Assembly: GCF_012928505.1 (NCBI RefSeq)
Contig: NZ_JABBJN010000001.1
Span: 1-64,000, forward strand
Source: Achromobacter sp. Bel
Lineage (GTDB): Bacteria; Pseudomonadota; Gammaproteobacteria; Burkholderiales; Burkholderiaceae_B
Length of the DNA: 64,000 nt
Direction of reading: 5' to 3'
A model generated the notes under the pieces. That model did not search any database, was not told the DNA's origin, and worked only from the letters and a program-made list of their open reading frames with translations. Both the position numbers and the translations under genes were made by a program. Position 1 is the first letter of the stretch. The number at the start of each line of letters is the position of its first letter. Of this stretch, positions 8,054-18,866 are shown one piece after another.

Positions 8054-10677
8054 CAGAAGCGGTAGCTGGCTTGCACCCAGATCTCGCGGCCGACCTGATA
8101 GGTGTTTCGGTTGGTCGTCAGATTGGGGTTGCTGGCGGTGATGGCCGGCGTCTTGTTCAACACGTTCAGGACGTCCAGTGTGAAGGCGACGTTGCGAGCG
8201 AAGGCAGGCTCCCAGATCAGGCGGGTGTCCCACGTCCAGTACGAGGCGAGCCGGGCGCTGCGGTAGCTTTGCAGCGATTCAGGGCGTGGACCGTACCCGA
8301 CATAGACAGACGTCATGCGCGAACTGCGCCACTGGATGCTGTTGTCCCAGGTCAGCCCGGCGCGGGGCCACATGCCCGTCAAGGAAAGCGAGGCCTTCTG
8401 GGGCTGATGGAACGACGTAGGCGGAAGGTCGATCGCGCGCATGCGTTCGCCGTCGTAAAGAATGTATTCGTCCGGGTCGCGCGCGCCGCCCTCATAGCCC
8501 TCGACCAGGTCCGCGTTGACCTTGCGTTTCTGATAGCTCCAGTCGGCGCGCGCGGTCCAGCGGGTCTCCATCAGATGCCAGGGTTCCAGCGTCCGCAACG
8601 ACAGACTGATCGTATCCGTAGTGGACTTGCCGTTGTTGAGATAGCGGTAGCCCTGGACGTTGTCGCCGGCTTTGCTGACCTGATCGCGCCCATTGCGGTG
8701 GACGTAGGCCGCCAGCCCTTCCACAGTGCCCATCCGCTGCCTGACCGACAGCGCCCATTCATCGTCGTACGGGGTGCGCAAGCCTTCGTAGGAGACGTAG
8801 TAAGGTTTGGACCCGTCCGCCACCGGATTGCCGTAGCGGTCCAATACCTGGCGCCTGAGGGTGTTGATCCGTTCCTCCAGCGCGATGTTCAGCACGTCCG
8901 AGCCGTAGTAGCGCGCCCACCCGCCGCTGATCACGGTATTGCCGTTGCCGAACGCGTCCCAGTCCAGGCGCGTGCGCGGCGACAGGTTGCTGTTGCCCAG
9001 GAAGGTCTCGCGGTCGTAGCGCAGCGCGCCGGTCAAGGCCACGCGTCCTAGTTCCACCCGGTCCGAGGCATAGAGGGAAGCGGTGTTGTACTTCGTCTCG
9101 ACGGTTCCGCGCAGGTTGTGTACCTTGCTGGTATGGCGTTCGGAGCCGTCCGCGGCGTGCACGGCGATGTACGAGTACGCATCGCTGAATCGTTCGAAAT
9201 TCACGCCGACGCGCTGCAGGTCCACCCCCGCGTAGGGCGTATGCGTAAAGGGGCCGGTACGTATTGGATCCAGGTCGACCCGGCCTTTCAGCGTCCAGGT
9301 GTCCTGTTCCTTCTGCTCTTTTCCAAAGCCGCCCGTCACGTATTGCGGGATCGACGGGAATTTGTGCGTGACCAGCGACGTTGCGTCGGACGAGCGGTTG
9401 CTGAGCGCGTTGTCCCAGCCTGCCTGCACGGATGCCCGGCCGCCCAGGAAGGCGTGGTCCAGGTTCCAGCCCACGCCGCGCGCCGCATGGGTGTTGTCCC
9501 ATTGGGTGTCGCGGAAGGTGTCGCTGGACAGGGTTTCGCGGCGGTCGCTGTACTTCAGCGTCAGGTCGGAGATGGTGTCCGCCGTGGCCCGTACCGTGAA
9601 CTTGCCCAGGAAGTTGTCGATGCGATCGTCGTAGTTGTCTTCGCCTTGCGTGGGCTGGTCGCCGTCCACGCCCATGTTCCAGCGCCGGATGCTGGATTCG
9701 CGTCGCGACATGCTCAGCACCGCGCCCGTCTTGTCATTGATGGCGATGTCGCCGATGGCGGTGTAAAAGCGCTTCTTCCACTCCGGAGAAAACCCCGGCT
9801 TGCCCTGGCCCCATCCCGTTTCGTCGCCTTCGGCGATCTTCTGCTGGGTCATCTTCGACGTGTTCCAACGATAGTCGAGTTGCAGGTGGTTTTCACCGGA
9901 CGGCCGGCGCAGCCGCGCGTCCACCACGCCACCTGTGAAGCGTCCATATTCAACGGGCACGAAGCTGTCCATCACGCGGACCTCGCCCAGCAGATTGGTG
10001 TCGACGAAATAGGACTGCGCGTTGCTGGGGATGTTGGCGATCTGCAGATTCAGGTTCTTGCTGGCAGGGTCGACGCGGTTCGTCGCGTCCATGCCGTCGA
10101 TCTGGAACAGGTTCTGGTATGGGCTCGCGCCGTGGAAGGAGATGTCCTCGACATTCATTGAGCCGCGGTTCGTCGATCCGTTGGCCGGGGTATTCGTGCG
10201 CACGGCAGGATGAGTGGCCACCAGCGACGTCAGGTCTTGATTGCCGGTCGGCTTTGTCGCGATTTCTTCCCGGCTGTAGACCCGTTCGTCGCTGTGTTCG
10301 CCATACACCTTCACCGCTTCCAGCCGCAATGCGGAAAACTGGTTCGTCTTGTCGACAAAGATGATGTAGCGGCCGGGGCCGTCGCCGCGCAATGCCAGGC
10401 CGGAGCCGCGCAGCAACTGGTCCAGCGCATCCAGCGGCGACAAGGTGCCCCGCAGCGCGGGCGCAGATTTGCCGGCGACGGCAGCGGGCACGAACGACAC
10501 TTCCAGATTCGCCTGCTGGCCCAGGGCAAGCAAGGCGGGGCCCAGCGGCTGGGCCGGGATGTCGAAGGCGACAGGGGCGGCGCGAGTCTGGGCCTGTGCC
10601 GGGTGGGCCAGCGCCAACGCTGCGCAGAGGGCGACGGCGGCGACGGGAGGGCGGCGCGTGGAAAGGCGGGAAGACAT
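8053..10677 (-). CDS. TonB-dependent outer-membrane transducer with STN signalling domain
   Basis: 874 residues. A signal peptide (about 1-29) is followed by an STN (secretin/TonB short N-terminal) domain at about 33-105, the part that contacts a FecR-type anti-sigma factor. The plug domain lies at about 130-250 and the 22-strand barrel runs to a terminal Phe (ASYRF). This is the FecA layout: a siderophore or metal-chelate receptor that also signals ligand binding inward. The ligand cannot be told from sequence. It lies downstream of fecI- and fecR-like genes, behind its own 122-base gap containing a Fur-like box, and is translationally coupled to the di-haem peroxidase. Confidence 0.9.
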   Translation of the reverse strand: MSSRLSTRRPPVAAVALCAALALAHPAQAQTRAAPVAFDIPAQPLGPALLALGQQANLEVSFVPAAVAGKSAPALRGTLSPLDALDQLLRGSGLALRGDGPGRYIIFVDKTNQFSALRLEAVKVYGEHSDERVYSREEIATKPTGNQDLTSLVATHPAVRTNTPANGSTNRGSMNVEDISFHGASPYQNLFQIDGMDATNRVDPASKNLNLQIANIPSNAQSYFVDTNLLGEVRVMDSFVPVEYGRFTGGVVDARLRRPSGENHLQLDYRWNTSKMTQQKIAEGDETGWGQGKPGFSPEWKKRFYTAIGDIAINDKTGAVLSMSRRESSIRRWNMGVDGDQPTQGEDNYDDRIDNFLGKFTVRATADTISDLTLKYSDRRETLSSDTFRDTQWDNTHAARGVGWNLDHAFLGGRASVQAGWDNALSNRSSDATSLVTHKFPSIPQYVTGGFGKEQKEQDTWTLKGRVDLDPIRTGPFTHTPYAGVDLQRVGVNFERFSDAYSYIAVHAADGSERHTSKVHNLRGTVETKYNTASLYASDRVELGRVALTGALRYDRETFLGNSNLSPRTRLDWDAFGNGNTVISGGWARYYGSDVLNIALEERINTLRRQVLDRYGNPVADGSKPYYVSYEGLRTPYDDEWALSVRQRMGTVEGLAAYVHRNGRDQVSKAGDNVQGYRYLNNGKSTTDTISLSLRTLEPWHLMETRWTARADWSYQKRKVNADLVEGYEGGARDPDEYILYDGERMRAIDLPPTSFHQPQKASLSLTGMWPRAGLTWDNSIQWRSSRMTSVYVGYGPRPESLQSYRSARLASYWTWDTRLIWEPAFARNVAFTLDVLNVLNKTPAITASNPNLTTNRNTYQVGREIWVQASYRF

Positions 10678-10755
10678 GCGTAAGTCCTAAGCAGTAATGT
10701 CAGCCGTAGGACGTCGGCACCGCCCAAACCCCTCATCGATTTTTCGATGAATAAT

Positions 10756-10770
10756 TTATATCGATTCTCA
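10756..10770 (-). promoter_or_regulatory. Candidate Fur box upstream of the TonB transducer gene
   Basis: On the minus strand TGAGAATCGATATAA matches 10 of the 14 defined positions of the 7-1-7 Fur motif TGATAATNATTATCA. It lies 79 bases before the receptor start, in an AT-rich patch. It may also hold the FecI-type promoter. The match is weaker than the box at 12263. Confidence 0.4.
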
Positions 10771-10799
10771 TTTACCGATTGGCAAGCGTCTTGACGCCG

Positions 10800-11723
10800 T
10801 CAGCGCAAGATCAGCAGGCCCGGCAGTTCGGTCACGCGGACCGGCGTCTGCGCCAGCAGCAGTTCCAGCGCCCGCAGCGGATCGGCGACCAGGGCGGTGC
10901 CCGATACGCGTTGGGTCTTGGCTGCGTCGCCCAAAACCAGGATGTGCTTGGCGCTGTAGCGCGCCAGCGCGTCCGCTGCGGCTGGCAGCGGCACGTCGTC
11001 GAAGCTCAGCAGGCCACGGGTCCAGCCCGGCTGCGCCGTGCCGGCCTCGGCGTCGCGTTTGACGCCTGCCGCGGACACCTCCGCCGCTTCGCCGGTAGAC
11101 AAAGTCAGGCCTTGTTCATCGGTGCACGGCAGGCAGCGCACGGCGACCTGGTGCGCTTGCACCGCCACCCGCGTGCCGCCGTGCAGCAGATCTACGGTGA
11201 AGCGCGTGCCCAGCGCCGTGGCGAAGGCGTCGCGGGTGATGACAGAGAACGGCGCCATGCCAGGTTGCCGCGGTGCGGGCTCGAACTGGGCGCGGCCCTG
11301 CAGCAAGCGAACCTGGCGGCGGCCGTCGCCATAGTCCAGCGCCAACGCACTGTGCGCATCCAGCACGACCGCGGAGCCGTCCGGCAGCATAATGCGGCGC
11401 ACGCCGACATCGGCGGTGTAGTCGGCTTGCGACTGGGGCGCGGTGGACCCGAACCAACCGGCGAACGCGGCCGTCAGCAGCGCCAGCATGGCGGTGACGC
11501 GCAGCTTGCGGGTCGGGCGCTTCGCGAGCTTGCCGCGGTCGATCTCGCCCATGCGGCGCCACAGGCGCGACAGGCGGTCGTAGGCCGCGGCATGCCGTGT
11601 ATCCGCCCGATACCAGGCCTCGAACGCGGCATGTGATTCGTCGTCCAGGCGCTCGCCGCTTTGCCGGATCACCCAACGTGAAGCTTCTTGCACGGGGTCG
11701 AGCGGGCGGGCGCGCGTGGCCAT
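10800..11723 (-). CDS. FecR-family anti-sigma factor / inner-membrane signal relay
   Basis: 307 residues. The N-terminal cytoplasmic part (DUF4880-like, about 12-60) carries the sigma-binding segment with conserved WYRADTRH and a Trp-rich helix. One transmembrane helix lies at about 76-92. The periplasmic FecR domain follows, containing VGVRRIMLPDGSAVVLDA (about 106-123), and the C-terminal region (about 240-307) would touch the receptor's STN domain. It passes the ligand signal from the receptor to the sigma factor. Its start overlaps the sigma-factor stop by one base (TGATG), so the two are translationally coupled. The call by fold and context is firm; the named pathway is unknown. Confidence 0.88.
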   Translation of the reverse strand: MATRARPLDPVQEASRWVIRQSGERLDDESHAAFEAWYRADTRHAAAYDRLSRLWRRMGEIDRGKLAKRPTRKLRVTAMLALLTAAFAGWFGSTAPQSQADYTADVGVRRIMLPDGSAVVLDAHSALALDYGDGRRQVRLLQGRAQFEPAPRQPGMAPFSVITRDAFATALGTRFTVDLLHGGTRVAVQAHQVAVRCLPCTDEQGLTLSTGEAAEVSAAGVKRDAEAGTAQPGWTRGLLSFDDVPLPAAADALARYSAKHILVLGDAAKTQRVSGTALVADPLRALELLLAQTPVRVTELPGLLILR

Positions 11724-12211
11724 CAGTCGGCCAGCGCCAGGTCGCAGGCCAGCAAGATGCGCATCATGTGTTTTTCCACGGCGCTGATGGAGATCGCGAA
11801 GCGCTTGGCGATGTCGCGGTAGGTCAGGCCTTCGTGACGGTGCAGCACGAAGACGTCCAGGCTGCGGCGGGGTTGGGCGAGCAGGGCGGATTCCAGGCGG
11901 CGCAGGGTCTGATGGGCGGATGCCACGTCGAAGGTATCGGCGGCATGGGCGACGGGCAGCGCGGCGGCGTAGTCGGCGGTGGCCGACAGTTCGCGGGTGC
12001 GGCGGCGGTGCCAGTCCGTCGCGATGTTGGCGGCCACCCGGAACACGTACGCCCGGTCATTGTCGGGGCGGGTGCGGTCGTTGAATTCCGCAAGCTTGAT
12101 CCAGGTGTCCTGCGCGCAATCCTGCGCCACGTCGCGTGAGCCGGTGCGCATCGAAAGAAAGCCAAGCAGTTCGCGGTAATGGCGAAGGAATACGTCCGAA
12201 AGCGTAGACAT
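11723..12211 (-). CDS. FecI-type ECF RNA polymerase sigma factor
   Basis: 162 residues. Sigma region 2 is at about 8-72 (YRELLGFL, DCAQDTWIKLAEF, AYVFRVAANIATDW) and region 4 at about 105-158 (LTYRDIAKRFAISISAVEKHM, a helix-turn-helix). The FecI subgroup is indicated by size and by the fecR-like gene and transducer directly downstream. It would direct RNA polymerase to the receptor-peroxidase genes when the ligand is bound outside. A Fur box sits in its promoter region (12263-12281), so iron starvation probably sets its level. Confidence 0.9.
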   Translation of the reverse strand: MSTLSDVFLRHYRELLGFLSMRTGSRDVAQDCAQDTWIKLAEFNDRTRPDNDRAYVFRVAANIATDWHRRRTRELSATADYAAALPVAHAADTFDVASAHQTLRRLESALLAQPRRSLDVFVLHRHEGLTYRDIAKRFAISISAVEKHMMRILLACDLALAD

Positions 12212-12262
12212 GTCGCTGGCGTCCGGCGCCAGATAAAGTCAATTTCGCGACGAAGTATAAAT

Positions 12263-12281
12263 GATAATGCTTATTATTACC
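12263..12281. promoter_or_regulatory. Fur box ahead of the ECF sigma gene
   Basis: GATAATGCTTATTATTACC matches 15 of 19 positions of the Fur consensus GATAATGATAATCATTATC. It is centred about 60 bases before the sigma-factor start, in an AT-rich patch within GC-rich DNA. It implies repression by Fe-Fur and ties the downstream signalling operon to iron. Confidence 0.72.
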
Positions 12282-12334
12282 AGATAAGGATGGACGGCCA
12301 GGCGGCGGGGCAGGCCCACCGCCCAAGCAACGTC

Positions 12335-14269
12335 CTAGGCTTCGCTTTGGTCGATTTCTTCCAGGGAACCCTGGATCTCAAGCCATTGCTCTTCAAGCTC
12401 GTCGATGCGCTTGCCGTGCTCGCCGTGTTCGGCCATGACCTTCTGGCGTTCCGCGCGGCGCGCATCCGAATACAAGTCCGGATCGGCGATGACGGCGTCC
12501 AGCGCGTGCAGCTTGGTCCGTAGCTTCTCCATTTCGGATTCGACCTTGGCCAGCTTGGATTCCAGCGGTTTGCGCAGGGCGGACAGGCGTTGCCGTTGTT
12601 CGGCTTCGGCCCGGCGTTGCGCCTTGCGGTCCACGACGGGTTCGCTGCCTTCGGCGTTCTCGCGTGCGGCTTCTGCGCGTTCGCCGGCATTGCGGGCGGC
12701 CAGCCAGTCTCGGTAGTCTTCAAGGTCACCGTCGAACTCGCGCACCGCGCCGTCCGCCACGATCCAGAAGCTGTCTACTGTGGTGCGCAACAGGTGGCGG
12801 TCGTGCGAGACCAGCAGCATGCTGCCGCCGAAGTCGGCCAGCGCGGCGGCCAGGGCTTCGCGCGTTTCCACGTCCAAGTGGTTGCTGGGTTCGTCCAGCA
12901 ACAGCAGGTTGGGTTTCTGCCAGACGATCAGCGACAATGCCAGACGCGCTTTTTCGCCGCCCGACATGGGGCCGACCTTGCTGGTGACGGTATCGCCCGA
13001 AAACCCGAAACCGCCCAGATAGTTGCGCAGCTCCTGCTCGCGGGTATCAGGCGCCAGCCGCGCCAGGTGCGCGATCGGCGTGCTGTCCACGTCCAGCATG
13101 TCCAGCTGGTGCTGATGAAAATAGCCGATGGCCAGACCGCGCGAGGCGCGGCGTTCACCCGCCTGCACGGGAATCTCTTCCGCCAGCGTCTTGATCAGCG
13201 TGCTCTTGCCCGCGCCATTGGCGCCCAGGACACCGACGCGGCTGCCGGCGCGCACCATCAAGGTGACGTCGCGCAGGATGGGCACGGCGTTGCCCGCCGC
13301 ATCCGTGTAGCCGGCGGACAGGTGTTCCAGCGTCAGCAAAGGGTCGGGGACCTGATCTGGCGACGGGATGCGGATGTCGATGCCGGCTTCGGCATGCAAG
13401 GGCGCCAGCACCTGCATGCGGGCCAGCGCCTTGACGCGGCTTTGCGCCTGCTTGGCTTTGGATGCCTTGGCCTTGAAGCGGTCGATGAAGCCTTGCAGAC
13501 GGGCCGTCTCGCGCGTCTGGCGTTCGTAGGCGATGTTGGTCTGGCGCAGGCGCTCGGCGCGTTGCGTCAGGAAATCGCCATAGCCGCCTCGGTAGCGCAC
13601 CAACTTGGCGTGATCGAAGTGCAGGATCGACTTGGCCACCGCATCCAGGAATTCGGTGTCGTGGGAGATCAGCATGACGGTGCCCGGATAGGCGCCCAGC
13701 CATTTCTCCAGCCACAGCATCGCATCCAGATCCAGGTGGTTGGTGGGTTCGTCCAGCAGCAGCAGTTCAGACGGGGCCATCAACGCGCTTGCCAGGGCCA
13801 GGCGCATGCGCCAGCCCCCGGAAAAGCTCTCTACCGGCAGCATCCATTCGTTGGGTTTGAAGCCCAGGCCCGCCAGCAGCTGTTCGGCGCGCGAGGCCGC
13901 GCTCCAGGCGCCGGCTTCCACCAGCGCCGCTTCCACTTCCGCGATCTGCGTGCCCTGGTCGTCGGTCAGCGTGGCGCGGCGCGCCTGCAATTCTCGCAGG
14001 TGCGTGTCGCCGTCGATGACGAATTCACGGGCCGGGCGGTCGTCGGCGTCCAGTTCCTGCTTGACGCTGGCGATGCGCCAGCCGACGGGCAGGTTCACGG
14101 TGCCGGCGTCCAGGTCCAGGGCGCCGGTCAGCAGGGCGAACAACGAGGATTTGCCCGCGCCGTTCTTGCCCACGATGCCGACGCGTTCGCCCGGATGAAC
14201 AACGAATTCAGCGCCGTCCAGCAGCACTTTCGTGCCGCGGCGCAGGGTCAATCCAGTAGCGCGTATCAC
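12335..14269 (-). CDS. yheS: ABC-F ATPase of the YheS group
   Basis: 644 residues from a GTG start at 14269, chosen because it gives the family start (V/M)IRATGLTLRRGTKVLLD and overlaps the prmB stop (GTGA); the ATG at 14332 would add 21 residues lying inside prmB. Two ABC domains without membrane spans: Walker A GKNGAGKSS and GANGAGKST, signatures SGGWR and SGGEKAR, Walker B LLLLDEPTNHLD and LLLLDEPSNHLD. The linker between them (about 235-310) is Lys/Arg/Gln-rich, and a C-terminal coiled coil runs from about 545 to 640. ABC-F proteins bind the ribosomal E site and relieve stalled translation. Its neighbour PrmB also acts on the ribosome. Confidence 0.88.
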   Translation of the reverse strand: MIRATGLTLRRGTKVLLDGAEFVVHPGERVGIVGKNGAGKSSLFALLTGALDLDAGTVNLPVGWRIASVKQELDADDRPAREFVIDGDTHLRELQARRATLTDDQGTQIAEVEAALVEAGAWSAASRAEQLLAGLGFKPNEWMLPVESFSGGWRMRLALASALMAPSELLLLDEPTNHLDLDAMLWLEKWLGAYPGTVMLISHDTEFLDAVAKSILHFDHAKLVRYRGGYGDFLTQRAERLRQTNIAYERQTRETARLQGFIDRFKAKASKAKQAQSRVKALARMQVLAPLHAEAGIDIRIPSPDQVPDPLLTLEHLSAGYTDAAGNAVPILRDVTLMVRAGSRVGVLGANGAGKSTLIKTLAEEIPVQAGERRASRGLAIGYFHQHQLDMLDVDSTPIAHLARLAPDTREQELRNYLGGFGFSGDTVTSKVGPMSGGEKARLALSLIVWQKPNLLLLDEPSNHLDVETREALAAALADFGGSMLLVSHDRHLLRTTVDSFWIVADGAVREFDGDLEDYRDWLAARNAGERAEAARENAEGSEPVVDRKAQRRAEAEQRQRLSALRKPLESKLAKVESEMEKLRTKLHALDAVIADPDLYSDARRAERQKVMAEHGEHGKRIDELEEQWLEIQGSLEEIDQSEA

Positions 14270-15162
14270 AGGGTAAGTTGCTCTCGGGTAAGCAGCAGGA
14301 GCTGGTCCGACGCCTCTTCCGTATCCAGCCATACGGGAGACAGCTGCGGGAAGGCGGCTTCGAAGAAGTCGCGTTCGTGGCCGATCTCAAGCACGATCAC
14401 GCCGTCTTGCGTGAGGTATTGGGGAGCCGCCGCCAGAATGCGGCGCACCAGGTCCATGCCGTCTTCGCCACCGGCCAGGGCCAGTTGCGGTTCATGGAGG
14501 TACTCCTGGGGCAGTACATCCATGGAGCCGCTGTTCACGTAAGGCGGATTGCAGACGATGACGTCGTACTGGCATGCCGGCAGACTGTCGAACAGATTGC
14601 TTTCGTGCAGGTCCAGACGGTCTTGCAAACCGTAGTCGTCGACGTTGCGGCGCGCGACATCCAGCGCATCCGCCGACACGTCCACCGCGTCCACATGGGC
14701 GTAGGGGAAGGCCAGGGCCGACAGGATGGCCAGGCAGCCCGACCCGGTGCACATGTCCAGCACGTTTTCTACCGCCGTCGCATCCTGCACCCAGGGCGAC
14801 AAGCCCTGGTCCAGCAGTTCCGCGATGGGTGAGCGCGGCACGATGACGCGCTTGTCCACATAGAAGCGATGGCCGCGCAGCCAGGCCTCGTTGGTGAGGT
14901 ACGCGGCGGGCACGCGCTCGGTCACGCGGCGTTCCAGCAGGTCCAGCACGCGGTCACGCTCTTCGCGGACCACGCGGGCGTCCAGGAACGGCTCCAGCGT
15001 GTCCAGCGGCAAGTGCAGGGCGTGCAGCGTCAGGTAGACCGCCTCGTCCCAGGCGTTGTCGCTGCCGTGTCCCAGCGCCACTTGGGCGCCGTTCAGCCGC
15101 GACACCCCGTAACGGATGAGGTCGCGCAGGGTCAGCAATTCTTGGCGGGCGGATTGATACAT
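14266..15162 (-). CDS. prmB: Ribosomal protein L3 glutamine methyltransferase
   Basis: N5-methylates a glutamine of ribosomal protein L3 using S-adenosylmethionine. 298 residues from the ATG at 15162; the frame runs further upstream into a palindromic intergenic element. The SAM-binding motif VLDMCTGSGCLA (about 135-146) and the catalytic NPPYVN (about 207-212) identify the HemK/PrmB group. The N-terminal helical segment (TLRDLIRYGVSRL) favours PrmB over PrmC. The length matches E. coli PrmB (310). Its stop overlaps the GTG start of yheS. Confidence 0.9.
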   Translation of the reverse strand: MYQSARQELLTLRDLIRYGVSRLNGAQVALGHGSDNAWDEAVYLTLHALHLPLDTLEPFLDARVVREERDRVLDLLERRVTERVPAAYLTNEAWLRGHRFYVDKRVIVPRSPIAELLDQGLSPWVQDATAVENVLDMCTGSGCLAILSALAFPYAHVDAVDVSADALDVARRNVDDYGLQDRLDLHESNLFDSLPACQYDVIVCNPPYVNSGSMDVLPQEYLHEPQLALAGGEDGMDLVRRILAAAPQYLTQDGVIVLEIGHERDFFEAAFPQLSPVWLDTEEASDQLLLLTREQLTL

Positions 15163-15177
15163 AGTCAGGCCTTTTTT

Positions 15178-15265
15178 CCCCACGGGCGGCCCCAAGGGGA
15201 AAGCGCCCCCTCGGAGGGGGCAGTTTCGTTTCCCCACGGTCCGTCCAAGCGGATGGCCCGTGGGG
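15178..15265. repeat. Palindrome-rich intergenic element between dapE and prmB
   Basis: Nested inverted repeats fill the gap: GCCCCC/GGGGGC around TCGGA (15205-15221), CCCCACGG (15232-15239) with CCGTGGGG (15258-15265), a second CCCCACGGG copy near 15178, and CCCCAAGGGG near 15191. In the direction of transcription the element ends in GGGGAAAAAAGG. It looks like a REP-type dispersed palindrome or an attenuating structure in the dap message. Confidence 0.5.
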
Positions 15266-15270
15266 CGGTT

Positions 15271-17276
<2,006 letters not shown>

Positions 17277-17300
17277 AGCGGCTCAGCTTTTAAAGGTTGA

Positions 17301-18497
17301 TCAAACAGAAGTATGTACAAAATGGGCGATGCGTTCGGCTGCCTGCACGCAGTCAGCCAAAGGCGCCACCAACGCAATACGGATGCGGCCGTGGCCGGGA
17401 TTCACGCCATGCGCTTCCCGCGCCAGGAAACTGCCCGGCAGAACGGTAACACCGGTGCGGCCGTAAAGGTCACGCACAAAGGCCGTATCCGACCCCGGCG
17501 TGGCCGCCCACAGGTAGAAAGATGCCTGCGGGCGCGACACGTCCAGCACGTTTTCAAGAATCGGCACGACCGCGTCGAACTTTTCGCGGTACAGGCGCCG
17601 GTTGTCCTTCACGTGCGCCTCGTCCGACCAGGCCGCGACGCTGGCCGCGGAGACCAGCGGGCTCATCGCACTGCCATGATACGTGCGATACAGCAGGAAA
17701 CGGCCGATCAGCGCCGCGTCGCCGGCCACGAAACCCGACCGCAGGCCGGGCACGTTGGACCGCTTGGACAGGCTGGAGAACGCCACCAGGTTGCGGTAGT
17801 CGTCCCGGCCCAGGCGGCGCGCCGCCTGCAAGCCGCCCAGGGGCGGGTTGCCTTCATCCAGATAGATCTCGGAATAGCACTCGTCCGACGCGATGACAAA
17901 GCCATGGCGGTCGGACAGCTTGAACAGCGTTTCCCAGTCGTCCAGCGCCATGACGTTGCCGGCGGGGTTGCCCGGCGAACACACGAAGACCAGCCGCGTC
18001 CTCTTCCAGACCGCGTCGGGCACCTGGTTCCAGTCGCTGGAAAAATTACGCAATGGATCGGCGTTGACGAAGTAGGGCGTGGCGCCCGCCAGCAGCGTGG
18101 CGCCTTCGTAGATCTGATAGAACGGGTTGGGGCAGATGACCACCGAACCGGCCGACGGGTCGATCACCGTCTGCGTGAACGCGAACAGCGCCTCGCGAGA
18201 GCCCAGCGCCGGCAGCACCTGCGTGTCCGCGTCGGGGGCGGGGATGCTGTAGCGGCGGGCCAGCCAGCCCGAAATCGCCTGGCGCAGCGCCGGGTCGCCC
18301 TTGGTGGAGGGGTACACGGACAACCCGTCCATGTGGTCGCGGATCGCCTGCGCCACCCGTTCCGGCGCGGCGTGCTTGGGCTCGCCGATCGAAAGATTGA
18401 TGGGCGTCAGGCCGTCCGGCTGCGTGCTGGCGGAAGCCAGCAACGCCCGCAGTTTTTCGAACGGGTAGGGGTGTAAAGCATCGAGGCGCGGATTCAT
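17301..18497 (-). CDS. dapC: Succinyldiaminopimelate transaminase
   Basis: PLP-dependent class I/II aminotransferase that moves an amino group from glutamate to N-succinyl-2-amino-6-oxopimelate. 398 residues from the ATG at 18497; the frame runs on through the antisense of the tRNA-Leu gene, so upstream starts are not real. The PLP lysine is in SSLSKRSNVPG (Lys245); INLSIGEPKH and CNPNPF-type substrate loops (here ICPNPFYQIYEG) are present, and RSGFVAGD holds the phosphate-binding Arg. The dapC rather than argD assignment follows from its place directly before dapD and dapE. It is the first gene of that run on the minus strand. Confidence 0.9.
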   Translation of the reverse strand: MNPRLDALHPYPFEKLRALLASASTQPDGLTPINLSIGEPKHAAPERVAQAIRDHMDGLSVYPSTKGDPALRQAISGWLARRYSIPAPDADTQVLPALGSREALFAFTQTVIDPSAGSVVICPNPFYQIYEGATLLAGATPYFVNADPLRNFSSDWNQVPDAVWKRTRLVFVCSPGNPAGNVMALDDWETLFKLSDRHGFVIASDECYSEIYLDEGNPPLGGLQAARRLGRDDYRNLVAFSSLSKRSNVPGLRSGFVAGDAALIGRFLLYRTYHGSAMSPLVSAASVAAWSDEAHVKDNRRLYREKFDAVVPILENVLDVSRPQASFYLWAATPGSDTAFVRDLYGRTGVTVLPGSFLAREAHGVNPGHGRIRIALVAPLADCVQAAERIAHFVHTSV

Positions 18498-18544
18498 GAC
18501 GCAAGATTTTAACAAGCAAGCTACAATAGCGGGCTTGACCTTTA

Positions 18545-18631
18545 GCGAAGGTGGCGAAATTGGTAGACGCACCAGGTTTAGGTCCTGACGCCGTAACAGG
18601 TGTAGGGGTTCGAGTCCCCTCCTTCGCACCA
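18545..18631 (+). tRNA. tRNA-Leu (anticodon UAG, codon CUA)
   Basis: 87 nt including an encoded CCA. The acceptor arms GCGAAGG and CCTTCGC pair fully. The D arm is GCGAAATTGGTAGACGC, the anticodon loop TTTAGGT gives UAG, a long variable arm marks class II Leu, and the T arm GGGGTTCGAGTCCCC is perfect. The outermost anticodon-stem pair looks like a C-A mismatch. A terminator follows at 18678. Confidence 0.96.
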
Positions 18632-18677
18632 CCTATTGCCTGACGTTGTTTGGCCGTACGCCGACAATGTCATACAA

Positions 18678-18713
18678 CCCCCGAGCGCTCGAATGCGCCG
18701 GGGGTTTTCTTTT
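18678..18713 (+). terminator. Intrinsic terminator after tRNA-Leu
   Basis: CCCCCG and CGGGGG close a loop that has its own small palindrome (GAGCGCTC), followed by TTTTCTTTT. It lies 47 bases after the tRNA end. Confidence 0.8.
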
Positions 18714-18866
18714 GCCCCGGCGTTGCATTCCCCATTAACTCGCCCACTTTGCCACGTCAAATCCACACCGGGATTCGGGCCAAAAGGGGACACTGGCCCC
18801 TTTTCGCACGCGTGGGGACACATGGCGCGCCGAGGTCTGCAAGCGCGGCCCGTGGGAGACAAGGCC

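Noticed and set aside
6827-12281. Methanobactin (copper) uptake operon
   Set aside because: There is no MbnP-type gene or short precursor peptide, and the promoter has a Fur box rather than a copper motif; kept only as an analogy.
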